This document shows, one piece after another, positions 31,430 through 43,391 of a DNA stretch of 64,000 bases. The DNA is taken from NCBI GenBank assembly GCA_038373865.1, contig JAXGGA010000084.1, positions 248,001 to 312,000 on the forward strand, given 5' to 3'. A program made the position numbers and the translations under genes. The notes under the pieces are model-generated. The model did not search any database, was not told the DNA's origin, and saw only the letters and a program-made list of their open reading frames with translations. This DNA is from Uloborus plumipes. Its lineage: Eukaryota; Arthropoda; Arachnida; Araneae; Uloboridae. The first letter of the stretch is position 1; every line of letters begins with the position of its first letter.

Positions 31430-32205
31430 TAAAATTATTTTGTCGAAAAACTTAGCCGCAATATAGGATTGAGTTTTCTAGGAAGCTCTAACGGCTTAGT
31501 ATTTAGTCTTACATTGAAGCAACAGGCATTCTGATAATAACTCGTAATACGTCAAATCTTAAACTTCTTTAGATTTAAAAAATATATATAGTTTTTTATT
31601 TTCTTTAAAAAATATTTCGGGAAAGGTTTTATTTTCTTTTGAATAGAGAATTAAAATTAATATCTTCCTTTTTTCATTCTTGTTAATTTTCTCTTTTTAA
31701 AATTAAAATTACAATAATATTTTTTATGTAATAGTGTCCTTTGCATGTTTAGATGAAAATATTAATAGCTGTAGCTTTTAAATGAAAACAAGAAAATATT
31801 TAATTAAAAAAGTATAAAAAGCATCCACGCATGCTTTTTTTTTTGCAAATCATGCTCTTTTAATAAGCTTACATTTCTGTGTTCAAGTTCTAGTGCAGAA
31901 AAAACTGGTTTAAACCTACGGATTTTTGCATCATCTCAACGTGTCTAATTTTACATATTTTTCTCCTGCCAGAAGCTAATTTAGAATGGCCACATGAAAA
32001 AGAAGTCTTTTTAAAAGACGGGCCTCTTCATCAGAGATTTTAGTTTCATATAGTGCAGTAAAGAAAAAAAAAGCAGTTTTCCTGCCTCTTGTTTTTTGCT
32101 AGTTGCACACTAAAAAAAGTGCTCGTGCAAATTCGGAATTTTGAAATCCCAACATTCCTTCTCGGCAACAAGCTGGGAAATCTTAGAAATGTCGTTAGTA
32201 AGGTA
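31430..32205. other. AT-rich intergenic DNA
   Basis: No genes, TIRs or clear tandem repeats seen. Confidence 0.45.
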
Positions 32206-32697
32206 AAAGGAGTTACTCATGACTTTAATTCGTTTTCCATCGCTGTAATGATGCATACTTAAAAAAAAATATATAAATCTTTTAAATCAATCGCTGACAA
32301 TTTGCATGGCAAATGGTAGGCAATTCGTAGTAAACTGGTTGAGCTAAAGTTGTAACAAAATAGGCTTAATAATCATATTTGACACGGATTGATCATTTCA
32401 AGTGTGACTTTGATCTTGTTCTTAATAACGGGTGCGTAAAAATTTGATCGGATACTTTAAATCAATAGCGGAAAATTTTTAGGGCAATGGCAGACTAGGC
32501 CACTGTTAAGTCACTCGGCGAAACTGCCGCAAAGCTGACTTAATCAGTATATTTGATTTCAATCATGAAAAATTAAAAAATTGTACAGATCTTTTAAATG
32601 ATAACTTTTTGGCTATAGTAGACAAGTCCAGAATAAAGTCGCTCAGCGAGACAGCCACGAAACAGGCTTAATCAGTATCTTTGAATGCAGTCATGAC

Positions 32698-32866
32698 CAG
32701 GCCCGCCATTTACAGGTGGCAGGGGGTCAGTTGCCCCCCCCCCCCCGACTTTCAGTAATCAATGTATTTACAAAGAAGTGGGCGTGATTTTTAATGTTTT
32801 CCAATGAAATTGCATTGTGTTTGAATCCTTCCCCCCTCCCTGGAAAAACTTAAAATGACGTCCCTG
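32698..32866. mobile_element. hAT-like MITE with 8-bp target duplication
   Basis: 169 bp starting CAGGCCCGCCATTTACAGG and ending, reversed, CAGGGACGTCATTTTAAG. It is flanked by a perfect 8-bp direct repeat GTCATGAC (32,690-32,697 and 32,867-32,874), the hAT hallmark. The interior has a C run and opposed G-rich and C-rich stretches. Sibling units of the host array lack it. Confidence 0.8.
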
Positions 32867-32965
32867 GTCATGACTTTAATCCTGTTTTTAAAGATGAAAG
32901 CTCAAAAAAATGTACAGATCTTTTAAATGACATTTTTCCGGCTATAGTAGCCAAGTCCATAGTAA

Positions 32966-34014
32966 GGGCGCTTTTACACTTGACGACACGACAACGACGA
33001 AAGTCGGACGGTAATACAGCAACGATAAGTACCGTGTCGTGTCATTTATAGCACTGCTTTTCCACTCAAACGATATCGTTTCTCCGAACGGGTCATTTTC
33101 CATCGCATTTCATTTCGAGATAGCACTGTGCTCACACGTATATTATTATGGCTCCTCCATTTATCAGATTACGACTGTTATATTTACTTTACTTCCAGAA
33201 AAAGAAAACAAATGAAAAATACGATATTGAGTGCATGATATTCACAACTTTATTACATTCTCACTCACCTTGTTTACTAAGAACGAAACGCATACTATCT
33301 GCTGGAATTGCAGAGCGATAAATGGCGGATCTAACTCCCAAAAGTTTGCCATAGAACTTTTTAAAATTAAGTCCACAGTTCGCCATGATATAAGTTGGTC
33401 GTCGCAATATAGTTTTGTTTTGTTTTCGTAATTGTAGTGCTCTTTAGTACTAAGCGAGTGTATCCCCATTTCGTTATAATGAAGAGAATTCGTTAACAAA
33501 TATGTTTCGTTGTCAATCGTCTCTTCGTTGACACCATCGCTTCTTTGCGAATAGATTCGCCATTTATCCCTCGGCGGCGCCAACACTGTCAGAATGAAAA
33601 CTTGAGTTTTTTTTTTTTTTGTTACATTAAAAATCGTCTGAGCAACAATAATGAAACAAAATACCAACTAAAATGAATAAAATTGTTTTATTGCTACATC
33701 TTTTGTTTATCGTCTGCAAATTGAAGCTTATATTTATTAATAAAGAGATGTCGAATTTAAACGCAATTGCTATATAGTTCGAAGAAAGTAAACAGATGGA
33801 TGAGTATCGTCCCGATTTTAAAGGAGAGACGGATGAAATCCGACACGAATGGGACGACAAACGACAGCGTTCGGTCGGAGACGGCAGAATCGTCCTGGAA
33901 TCGGGAGATGGAAAAGCGCATAGCATATTTTAATGCATTTTGCGTGCTCCAATGTCGGATGACGACAATCGCTTACGATTTATCGTTGCCGTGTCGGTAA
34001 GTGTAAAAGCGCCC
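32966..34014. mobile_element. PIF/Harbinger-like TIR element, 1049 bp
   Basis: The ends GGGCGCTTTTACACTTGACG and, reversed, GGGCGCTTTTACACTTACCG are TIRs. TAA occurs on both sides (32,963-32,965 and 34,015-34,017). Sibling array units read GTCCAGAATAAAGTCGC where this copy is split, which documents the insertion point. Subterminal GACACGRCAACGA and GTCGTTTGTCGTCCC words repeat. A 141-codon minus-strand ORF (33,242-33,667) shows no transposase or Myb motif I can recognise, so I treat the element as non-autonomous. Confidence 0.75.
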
Positions 34015-34325
34015 TAAAGTCGCAAGGCGAATGCCGCTGCAAAACAGGCTTAATCAGTATCCTTGATTGCAGTCGTTAATTCAATCCTATCTTTAAAAAT
34101 GGATGCTTAAAAATTGTACAGATCTTTTAAATGAAAGGTTTTCGGCTATAGTTGTCAAGTCCAGAGCAAAGTCGCAAAACAGGCTTAATCAGTATATTTA
34201 ATTTCTACCATGACTTTAATCCTATCTCATCTTTTAAATGTAAATTTTCTGGCTATGGTAGCCAAGTCCCGAGAAAAGTCGCTCGGCAAATGCCGCCGCA
34301 AAACAGGCTTAATCAAGCGAGCCAA

Positions 34326-36211
34326 ACAAAAGCGATTGTCTCTTTCTAAAAACGCAATATGTCAGAAGCACCCCCATCGCTGGTGTTTTACATTCTTTCG
34401 ATTCCCCTTTTTTTCGGAGACGAGCGTCTCTTCCCGGAGCCGAAGACAGCGAAACGTGTGTTCTGTCGCCTTCCCGATTATCAATGCAAAACTTGGTAAG
34501 CAACTCGAGCGTGAAACAGCGCAACTCTTTCCCTCTGTCTCTCATACATTATCTCTGATACCCAGCAAAGGCGCACTAGAAGAAAAATTTCCAGCACAGC
34601 GAGACTTGCCAGTGATCAACCGTTCCGAAGACAAGAAGCAAGCGAAATGAGGGGTAAAGCAGTACTCCGTGCTGCTGGCTCAAGCAAGGCAAAGTTTCAT
34701 TAATTTTGTCAAACGCCGTATAACGGTGTTGTCAGAGCCGAGTTCCTCCACTTTTGTCTCAACCCTCCCCCCTCCCTTCGAATCTTTGCCACCCCCCCCC
34801 CGGCACCGGGGAATAAAATGTGTTAAGTTTTCGATAGGAAACGTTGAAGGCAAGACGTGAAATTTAATGCAATTTTATTCCGCGAGGATTTCAAAGCTGC
34901 GACTGCACTTTTCTAATGTTTGATAATTCGACGAAAGAATAAAATTTGTTTGAGATTTGGAGGGAAGGATTTTGCTCAGTGGCCGTCTCCAGGGGCCCCG
35001 GTAGGACCTGTTTGTCGCTGCACTCGCTACCGTTTCAAATAATTAATAAGAGACGAGACGGGCGAGGGAAAAACTGAAGATGGCTGTCACAAATGATTTG
35101 GGAATTTCCAGATCGACATACCTGATAGACCATAGGATCTTCGGGTGGAATAATTTGCGACTTCTGCTTTGTCATGCGAAAAACAAAATTACCAGCCGGG
35201 GGTTGAGAAGTAATTTATTCTCTTTTAAGTGGTTGTACATTTTTTGTTTTTTGAAAATGAATTTCAACTGTTATTCATATCTTGGAAAAAATCTAGATAC
35301 TTCAAAAGGTTTGGCGTTTAGCATTTAAATGCATATTTGGCTATTTTGTTTCTCTTTGATTTATCATACTGGCCAGGAGAAGTTTTTGTAACGTAAATAA
35401 TGAGTTGTCGGTGGTTGTAACCCCTGCATAATATCTTTTGCTTGCTTCACAAGATTTAGATTCTTATGATTTTGCATCATTTATTCATATAAATACAACT
35501 GAAACAGTACCGTAAGTGTATCATACCATAAGTGTACATTTACATACTATGCCGTATTTGTAACTATGCAATGCGTTTTAGTGAAAAAATACAATTATTT
35601 TGGGATGTAAGACACCCCACCTCAACAGTTATGTTTAAATTAAGCTATTAAATACGAAGTAAAATGTTGAGTATCTCTCAACGTTCTTGCAGTTCCCCTT
35701 GACACTACTTTAATTCCGTAAATTATTCAGTTATTCTCATTTTCGATGGAACTTGAAACTTCCTAATTTTAACGAATATCTTTTATTTATGATTCAGCTT
35801 CTATATTATATTTTCTCCATTATTAAATATTCTCTTTAGGAATTGCTTTCGAGTCTAATATGATAATTAAGTGTATAACAGTATAACACTTATAAGTGGC
35901 TCGTAGCTTTTCTGGTGCTTTTAACCAACAGTCTTCCCATCTGTCAGTTAAAATGTCTGTTTATTATCTATTTTCATAAGTCTGTTTCGCTGTTTTGCTA
36001 GATAGATCTATTTATATTAATCGGAGAAGAAACTGCTTAAAATTTTGGTGCTCATGTGTCCAATATTCAATCTATACTTGTATTTTGCTGTGCATTGAAT
36101 AACAATGAGTCTTAAAGCATACTTAAGATTTATATTAGTTGCTTAATTGCTTTTATTTATTTCATTTTTGATGAAATACATTTCTGCTAGAAAAATATCT
36201 CATAGAAGAAG
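34326..36211. other. Intergenic DNA with a GC-richer left part
   Basis: About 34,330-34,870 is GC-richer and includes an open frame that runs on from the array (34,210-34,650), with no domain features. It ends near a C-rich tract. Most of the remainder is AT-rich and unassigned. Confidence 0.35.
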
Positions 36212-36213
36212 TA

Positions 36214-37123
36214 GGGGAATATGGGGCAAAGTGAGATGGCAAAATATTTTCAAATTTTGTAGCGCCACCTATCTAGCAATATTTTAACTTAGTTTCTAGA
36301 CATATAGTTGATTCCTGTCAAAAAATAAGTAGCTCCAAAGATGAACGAAAAAAAATATACTATCCATTTTCAAAATTTGATACCTTTATTGTAATATCCG
36401 TCGGTTTTCAAAAATATTTCTCGTTATTATAAAATGATAATTTTTTTGTAATAATCATTTAAACTATGCATTGAGATTTACTGATGTCCAATGCAGTTTC
36501 TTATTTAGTTTATATTAGGCATTTTTTATTTTAAATGCTCAATGTAATTTGTGAAGTGCAAGTGGGGCAAAGTGGATGAGGCAAAGTGAAATAGTTCATT
36601 TCGTTTATTTACTCATTCATTTATTAAAAAATGAACATATTTCTTCATTTATTAATTTATTTAAATTCTTTTACTTAATTATTTACTCATTTACTCATTT
36701 ATTAACTCATTTTCTTATTCATTTTTACTTCATTCACTCATTTATTTTTTCTCACATATTAATTCATTTATTCATTTATTTACTTGTTCGTTTATTTTTC
36801 ATTAATATATTTTTTTGTTTATTTACGCATCAATTTGATGGAGATTACTACTATTAATTGTCGAATTGAAAATTTTTCAGCACACAAACATTTTTTTTTT
36901 TTTACTTTGCCCCATGATTTTTTAAGGGGAAATTTGTCCATATTTATTTGAAAGTACAAAATAACTGCCAAAGGTGAAAAATAATATTTCAACGAAAGTT
37001 GTATTACAAAATACATTATTCATTCTTCATGTACAATAATTTTTAGAACAAAATTCCCATTTGTTCCTTTTAAAGCAGGTGAGTAAACGTATTTATTTCA
37101 GTTTGTCCCACATTCCTGTGCCT
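36214..37123. mobile_element. TA-flanked TIR element, GGGGAATG family (copy 2)
   Basis: It starts GGGGAATATGGGGCAAAGTG after TA and ends near TTTGTCCCACATTCCTGTGC. The interior is colinear with 5641-6819 (CACCTATCTANNAATA, TAGCTCC.AAGATNAACG, GTTTATATTAGGCAT, TTTATTTACGCAT). It lacks the 250-bp insertion found in copy 1. The right terminus is diverged, so its boundary is approximate. Confidence 0.65.
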
Positions 37124-40100
37124 AAAAATTATCATTCAATTATGCGAAAAGAAAGTCAATAAAAGTCTACACCAGCGTTTCTCAACCTTTTTCGACCCGC
37201 GAACGGGCGATATTTTAAATATTTTTCTTTGTCTTTTTCTATTTTTTCTTTCTTTCTTTTCTTTTTTTCTCCTTTGCAAAAAAAAAAAAAAAAAAAAATC
37301 TGGCGTTTGAGATCCTTTGAAATATACAATTTTTTTCACGGATGACAGTTGAGATTTTTTCTTGTCTTCTTTTCTTTTCATTTATTCATTTATTTTATTT
37401 TATTTTATTTTATTATTATTATCATTATTTTTTTTTTTTGAAAAAAAACAAAAAAAACTTTCAGCTCAGGGACCATTTAACATTTCCGAAAATATTTTGC
37501 AAACTCGCTAAGACTGCCACCCCCCCTTTTTTTTTTAACGAATAAGCAATGAGAATAAACGAATTTAAAAATATGTAAATAAATCGTCACCGAACGCTAA
37601 AGAACTGTTACAAAGAATATTTAAATGTTAAGACTAAGATTGTTAAGAATTATTGTAAAAGTTTTGCATAAGTCCAAGCACTGGCGCAGCCAGACAAAGC
37701 AGAGCAAGCGCGTTTGACCACTTGGCCAGTTAAGTTACATCTTGGTTACGTTCATAAGATTTCAAGATCTCTGCGCCACGGGCTGAATTAAACCCGGCAA
37801 CCGGAAGCAAAGTGTGAAAATTATGATAGCGAAAGTACAGAAATAGATTTCAATAATACATAGTGATAGTAATAATAATCATAATCAAAAGAAAAGAAAA
37901 AGATACTGATAAAATGAATGAAACGCGTAACTATCATGCTTGTTTAAGCTTTGTTAAGTATTGCAATCAGATTTGGCTGAAAACAAAAAGAATGACACTA
38001 AAATTTGAACTATATATTTTTCATACTTAAAGTTTAATAATTAAAATTTTCTGCAGTTATTAAAATCGCAATTGTTTCGAAAATTAACTTTGGTATTGGG
38101 TACCTAATTTGCTAGTGTGTTGCCTGTTTATGCCAGCTTGTACTAAAAAACTCTTCCTCACTACTTCATTTTATTTTATAGTCATTCTGTTTCAAAACAT
38201 CAAGTAATATTTTCTTAACATCAACATGATTTTCATCACAAACGCTTTATACGATGCACTTTAAAACGAAATAAAATGCCTTTTCACATCCTTATCGGTA
38301 AAAGAACTTGCCTTTTTATATGCTTTTTAACGTAGCATAAAATGTAAGCAACAATAAGCCTTTTTTTATGTTTACTTAATCGGGCATAAACCGTATCATT
38401 TAAAACTCTCTTTATGAACTTTTAGCGTGCTTCTCAATTTATGCACGCGGTGGTTTTTTTCTTATTTTTTATTTTTTTAGCCGATTAGTCCTTCCAGAAT
38501 GTCTGGTTTATAGCGGACCGCACTTAATTTTAATAACCCCTGCTCTGTACAGGCATTGCGCTCTTTATGTATAAGGAAAGCCCGGAAGTTTGTAGCGAGT
38601 TCTTAGCACAACGATTAAAGAGAAGTAAAGAAAATGTGGGAGTAGGGAAAACGAAAAGAAGTAAAAAAAGAAGTCTATAAAAAAAGAAAACTCATTAATA
38701 CCCCCAAAAGGAGAAGATCAAAGAAGAAAGATAAAAAAAAAGAAGAAAAATTCAGCAATCGAATAAAAGTTTGACAGTTTTTGTGAAAAATGAACGGGCA
38801 CAACGTGACAGTGTGTCGCACGACTGTAAAAAACTGGGGCAAAAAAGCAGTGGAAGTGCTGTAAGAAGAGAAAGTGGTGGGGGAGGGGGTGGGAGTTTGA
38901 GAGTTCTAGGGGTGTGTATGCCTGCGAGAACGATAAGACTGCTTTTGTTCCTTAACGTCGAAGATAACGCTCTCTGTGCGCGCTCCCCTAAATTAAGGAA
39001 CTCAGCTCAGAGGTATCTTTTATAATTATGAGAAATCACTTCGTTTCTCTTTAATCGGCTATCTTCCTGAAGAAGTCTGGACCCTAGGGGCCCCCTAATA
39101 GGGTTGCAACCATTTGTACTTCCTCGCCAATCACCGAAAGGCGGGAGTCGCCAAAGAAGTCGCGTTTATGGGTTTAGATTTTTTCTCCTAAAATGTTTTA
39201 TTGGATTTTTTTTTTAATAATTGCGCCTAAAGTATGTTTAGTCTCGTGTTGTGAAGATCCAAACACGCAATTAACGGTCTCATAGTAAGTCCAAAGCTGC
39301 ATTGGATGGCATACGAGAGTATACGGAGTTAAGAGGGGTATTAGAAGGGGAGAGTAATTGAATTCGATATTTTTCATTTTATTTTAGTGATAGAAAATGG
39401 ATGCGTGGAATATCACACAGCAATATTTAATCGATATAAATGTCTATTTTTCTAAGTTGACGGGCTGGAGAAAGTCGCGATCCAGCGTTTCCTGGGTCAG
39501 TGATGCAACAAGTGATTGGTCAACGACCCAGAACCCTTGGGTTTAACACTAAACTCCCAATCCTACTATGGTTGTTTAAAGTTGCTTTACTATTTTTCCA
39601 TAATAAAGGACTTTTAATTTTAGTTTTGACACATTTTTCTTTAAATTCAGTTACATTTTCAGTTTCCATTTAAGATTTCACCGCACACTAGCTAAAATAT
39701 TACTGTATGTTATGTTATTAGAAATGAAATTTTAAAGAAACGTGATTTTCAAAATCAAATCAATATAAAAATAAAACCCAGAAAATGCTTTGTCTTGTTT
39801 TCATTTTCAGTGCTATGAAGTTTTTTTTTTTCATTTTAATCACATATCGGAAATAAGTTATTTATGTAATTCCAAAAATAATGAGCGAACAATTCGAACT
39901 TTTCATACTTATGTGAATACACGAATGATTATTATTGATACATTTTTTAAGTTTAGAAAAAAAAAAGAGATTGAAGACAATGTTACCAGATTAACTACCC
40001 AGATTTAACTTTTGAAATAAAGCAGAAATTCACTTTGAGTATTCTCCTTCCTTTCTGTTCAAAAAGAAGTTTACGATGAATTATCAAGCATTAATTTGAA

Positions 40101-40456
40101 AATGAAATATCAAAGTGTAAATTGTTGCAGCTTACTTAAAGTTCTGTGCGTGTTATACAAATAAACGTCGACTTAAATGTTTCGGAACTAAGTCCTCTAT
40201 TATATGCCAAGTACTCTCTATAAAACACAATATTGAAATTTGATGCCAAAACTCATACTTTGCTAACTATTTGATATCAATTCAGCTTAATCTAATCTTT
40301 ATTTTTCAACCAAAAGTGCGGAGACAAGTGAAAAACCAGAAATGCTTCGTTAAAAATATTTCATTCAGCTTATTACCTAATTTTTTTAATGATTTCTGAT
40401 ACCATCTTTGCTGGATGGGAAGCACGTTTCCCATTGCCGATTGAGATATATGCAAA
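37124..40456. other. Intergenic DNA, low complexity in places
   Basis: 37,180-37,530 is rich in T and A homopolymers. 37,680-37,800 opens CACTGGCGCAGCCAGA, a possible diverged hAT-like end. 38,870-39,190 is GC-richer and could be unique functional DNA. No gene recognised. Confidence 0.35.
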
Positions 40457-40832
40457 CACTGTTAAAAATTTTCCTGAAATTTTACGGTAAAAGTTACTGG
40501 CATCCATGTTGCCAGTAACTTTCACCGTAAAATCCAATTTTACTGTAAAATTTTACGGTAGAAAAAAGTAGAGTTAAAAAATGCAAAAAGCTAGGATCGA
40601 ACCAATGACGCAGTTATCGCACTTCGCTTCTCTATCCACTGTACCGAATAGACCACACATGGCAAACAGAAATGAGTATTATGTGCTTCGCTCAGTAAGT
40701 CACGTGGTTTATCAACTGGCGCTGTAATCGTTTCTTTTTTATGGTACAATTTACTGTAAATATTTTAGTTACTGTAAATGCAACATTTTACAGTAATATT
40801 TACCATAAAAGTTTCCTGAATTTTTAAGAGTG
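40457..40832. mobile_element. MITE with CACTNTTAAAAATT ends, 376 bp
   Basis: The left CACTGTTAAAAATTTTCCTG and the right, reversed CACTCTTAAAAATTCAGGAA, are imperfect TIRs. Subterminal TTTTACGGTAAAAGTTACTG and TTTACCGTAAAAT-type words repeat on both sides in inverted form, including a short perfect hairpin at GTTACTGGCA..TGCCAGTAAC. The middle is a tRNA-like segment (40,588-40,655). Non-coding. Confidence 0.7.
40588..40655 (-). pseudogene. tRNA-like segment with A and B boxes
   Basis: On the minus strand AGTGGATAGAG (40,640-40,630) matches the tRNA D-arm/A-box region. Twenty-six nt later GGTTCGATCC (40,603-40,594) matches the T-arm/B box, the spacing expected in a tRNA. The anticodon stem is poorly paired and the acceptor stem does not close. 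It is therefore a tRNA-derived pseudogene or Pol III promoter relic, not a functional tRNA. Confidence 0.55.
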
Positions 40833-42117
40833 AAGTTAGAGCAGATTTCGTTTTGCGTTTAATTTCGCATTGCGTTATATTTATAAATATAATTCGCAAA
40901 TACTAAAACTATACAAAAGGAATAATGAATTACCTTTTCTATTGAAAAATTTAAGAATTTATACCTATTGCTTTCTATGAAATTTCAGAAAACAAGGATC
41001 AACACGTAGTGGGATATTGCAAGCTGTTCAAACGTATCTTGTTCTCTTCTCATATGATTTAGTAAATCACAAATGGCAAATTCTATATGTTTTTTCTAAA
41101 GTTGGCACATAGTTACCACCTTTAGTCAATCGCACATCAAATGGAGCATTTTTTTGTCTTCTCGGGAAACTTACAGGTCATCCTTTTGCGTTAAAGACTA
41201 GAAATTCACGAAGTCGCTAGAAGTAAAAGTGACCCTGAAGCGAATATAGTCACCTCGAGGTGAAAGATAACAGGGCACCCTGTCTCAGAGTGAATAGTTA
41301 GCAAGGCAAAAAGTCGAAGCACCAAAAGGCACCTTTGATAGTCAGCGCCTGCGCATTGAGACTTCGAGGTATCATCATCATCAACAACCATTTTTATGGC
41401 GGATATCTTGTGAACGCTGTCACGACAGAAATCTTTGTACAGTGTTTTCAGTCTCAGATTTGACCTTGAGTTTATCATAAAAATGGATTATTTCTTCATT
41501 TTAATCTTCGAATTCTCGAATAAGTACACATATTTAATAATGGTTCTAAGATTTCCCAACATATTTACAAGCATTTCAAAGTGTTCTTACGAAAATGTAT
41601 CTCTGTGTAGCGATTATCTTTTTCTGCGTAGACACAGTCATCAGTAATGCGAAGGAAAAGATATTCAAATGTCAAACTATACATGCGTATCAATATGTTA
41701 CTCTTCATTAAAATTTTTAAAGTAAATGAAAAGATTCAATATCTCCTTGATCGTAATACAACTAAATATTTTTGACTGTTCTTGAAAGTTGATCCATAAA
41801 ATACCTTCCCTCTTCAGTTTTAGTACAGATTATACTGTAGTAAATGTCAATAGCATTTTTAAACTACGAAGTAGTTTAAGTAGATATACAAGAGCACGGA
41901 TAGATGAATCTAAGTCATGAATTCTTTTGAAATATGTTGGAAAGTCTGAACTGTGAGAAAAGGCTTTAAAAATTACAAGTTTCGAACATTTTCAAATCGA
42001 AAAGGTGAAAAATGTACCAAGACTCCGTGATTAAAAAAAATAAATAAAAGAAAACACAATTGAAGAAAAAAAACGCATACAACACAACGGGGATCTGCAA
42101 TAGTGAACAGTGAGAGT
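40833..42117. other. Intergenic DNA, nothing assigned
   Basis: 41,170-41,470 is less AT-rich and lacks repeats. Otherwise AT-rich; no gene or TIR recognised. Confidence 0.4.
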
Positions 42118-42291
42118 GCCATTATTCTCTCCTCACGCGGTTCTTTCACTAGCGGTGCTCGTTGGGTTGAGGGTGCCAGTTTTTCATCCAGACTACGTGT
42201 GAAATCTTGGCTCTCTTCAGGGTGTCACTGGTGTTACAAGCGTTTCACCCCTGAAAGGTGCCAATCGCAATCAGTAGTTTTAACAGTGTAC
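42118..42291. repeat. Repeat related to 22,436-22,660 (inverted)
   Basis: Read in reverse, its right end gives CACTGTTAAAACTACTGATT, TTGGCACCTTTCAGGGGTGA, AACGCTTGTAACACCAGTGA. This aligns with the left end at 22,436 (CCTGTTAAAACTACGGGTTG, TGGCACCTTTTAGGG, AACGTTGTAGCACCAGCGG). Probable MITE copy; its other end is unclear. Confidence 0.55.
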
Positions 42292-43144
42292 AAAAATTAA
42301 TGAAGTTGGTGGGAAGTATACTTTCCCCGCGGCAGCGGCATTATAAAGGGTTAACCCGGTCCCAGATTGAGTGTACGGGGGTTAAGCCTGTAGGCAGCTT
42401 TCAAGCTCAAGAAAAAAAAAGAAACCGCAATTAGAGTTATATTTCAAAATTAATAATACCCGTCATTGATAAAATTCTGTAAAACAAATTCTGTAAAAGT
42501 ATATTTATTATTTTATAGATTGATTTGAATTGCCATAAAAAGTGCTACGTTGGAATATAAAAATAAATGGATAAGTAAAATAAAATAACTAAAATGTTCT
42601 GCAGCTTTTGGCTTCTAATTTAATCACAAAATTACGTACAACAATTACAATTACACTGTCAGTTAGATATTCAGTTTAAAATATTTTGAAGCCTTTTACT
42701 TATTTGTGTTTATTTTAAACACCTTTTTTGTAAAGGGGCTGTTTGTAAATCATATCACGCTCTAAGAGGGGAGAGGAGTTCATAAAATTGAGACCGTTTG
42801 GGGATAGGGGGAGGGAAGGTGGAAGAAGTAGTGCGTTCATCACGCATTTTCAATAAGAGAATGTTCTGAAAAATAGCTTGATATGTGACATGTGTTTGAG
42901 TGGTTCATTAATATTGAAAAAAATCTATGACCTCGTTTATAGGCAGCTCCTTAACTAAATTTAAATTTAAAAGAAAAATGTCAATCAGCCATTCCTTGTT
43001 CTTGCGTTGAAATGGAAATAAATAAAAGTATACATATTCACGAATATACCTGAGATTAACTGTTAATTGGTAAAATTAAGAAAATAAGAAGTATTAAGCA
43101 CAAAAACATATGACAATGAAAAAAAACAAAACATTATCAATTTA
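42292..43144. other. Intergenic DNA; compact GC-rich stretch at left
   Basis: 42,300-42,410 is GC-richer and contains AAGGGTTAACCCGG with nearby GGGGTTAAGCC, a possible regulatory or conserved stretch. The remainder is AT-rich and unassigned. Confidence 0.35.
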
Positions 43145-43391
43145 TGGGGGGCAATCACCCCTCCCTTGAGGGACTCTCATGAGTAAATTTTCAATACTGA
43201 AGTTTAGAAAACTTAATTATAGATGAGTTTTAGCGATGTTGAAGGAAGAGAGTTTGGGCTCTCCTCCGGAAATGTTTCGGTATGGAAGTCCGAAACGTAT
43301 ATGATCTATATTTGCAAACCATTACACATAGTGAAAAGTAAGTAATAAAAATCACCCCCCCCCCCTTGAAAAATTACTGTATCCGACTTTG
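43145..43391. mobile_element. hAT-like MITE (GGCGGATACAAGG family, copy B)
   Basis: It aligns along its length with copy A at 27,165: CACCCCTCCCTTGAGGGACT, TTGGGCTCTCCTCCGGAAAT, GTTTCGGTATGGAAGTCCG, GTGAAAAGTAAGTAATAAAA, and CCTTGAAAAATTACTGTATC at the right. The left terminus is lost or diverged and no target duplication is seen, so it is an older copy. Confidence 0.7.

Larger units (their letters stand above)
32206..34325. repeat. Diverged tandem array, interrupted by two transposons
   Basis: About six units of 130-170 bp, each ending in a GCTTAATCAGTAT-like word (near 32,364, 32,537, 32,667, 34,048, 34,183 and 34,308). Each holds GTACAGATCTTTTAAATG or a variant, GGCTATAGTAGNCAAGTCC, AAAGTCGC and CGCAAAACAGGC. 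The array is split by a hAT MITE at 32,698-32,866 and a Harbinger-like element at 32,966-34,014, which fall within units. Removing them restores the unit order. Confidence 0.75.

Noticed and set aside
33242..33667. 141-codon minus-strand ORF inside the Harbinger-like element as a transposase
   Set aside because: No DDE or Myb-like motif is visible, and it overlaps AT-rich non-coding-like sequence.
34210..34650. 146-codon plus-strand ORF running out of the tandem array
   Set aside because: Its first third is repeat sequence and the rest has no family features; overlapping frames are also open, so it is probably chance in GC-richer DNA.
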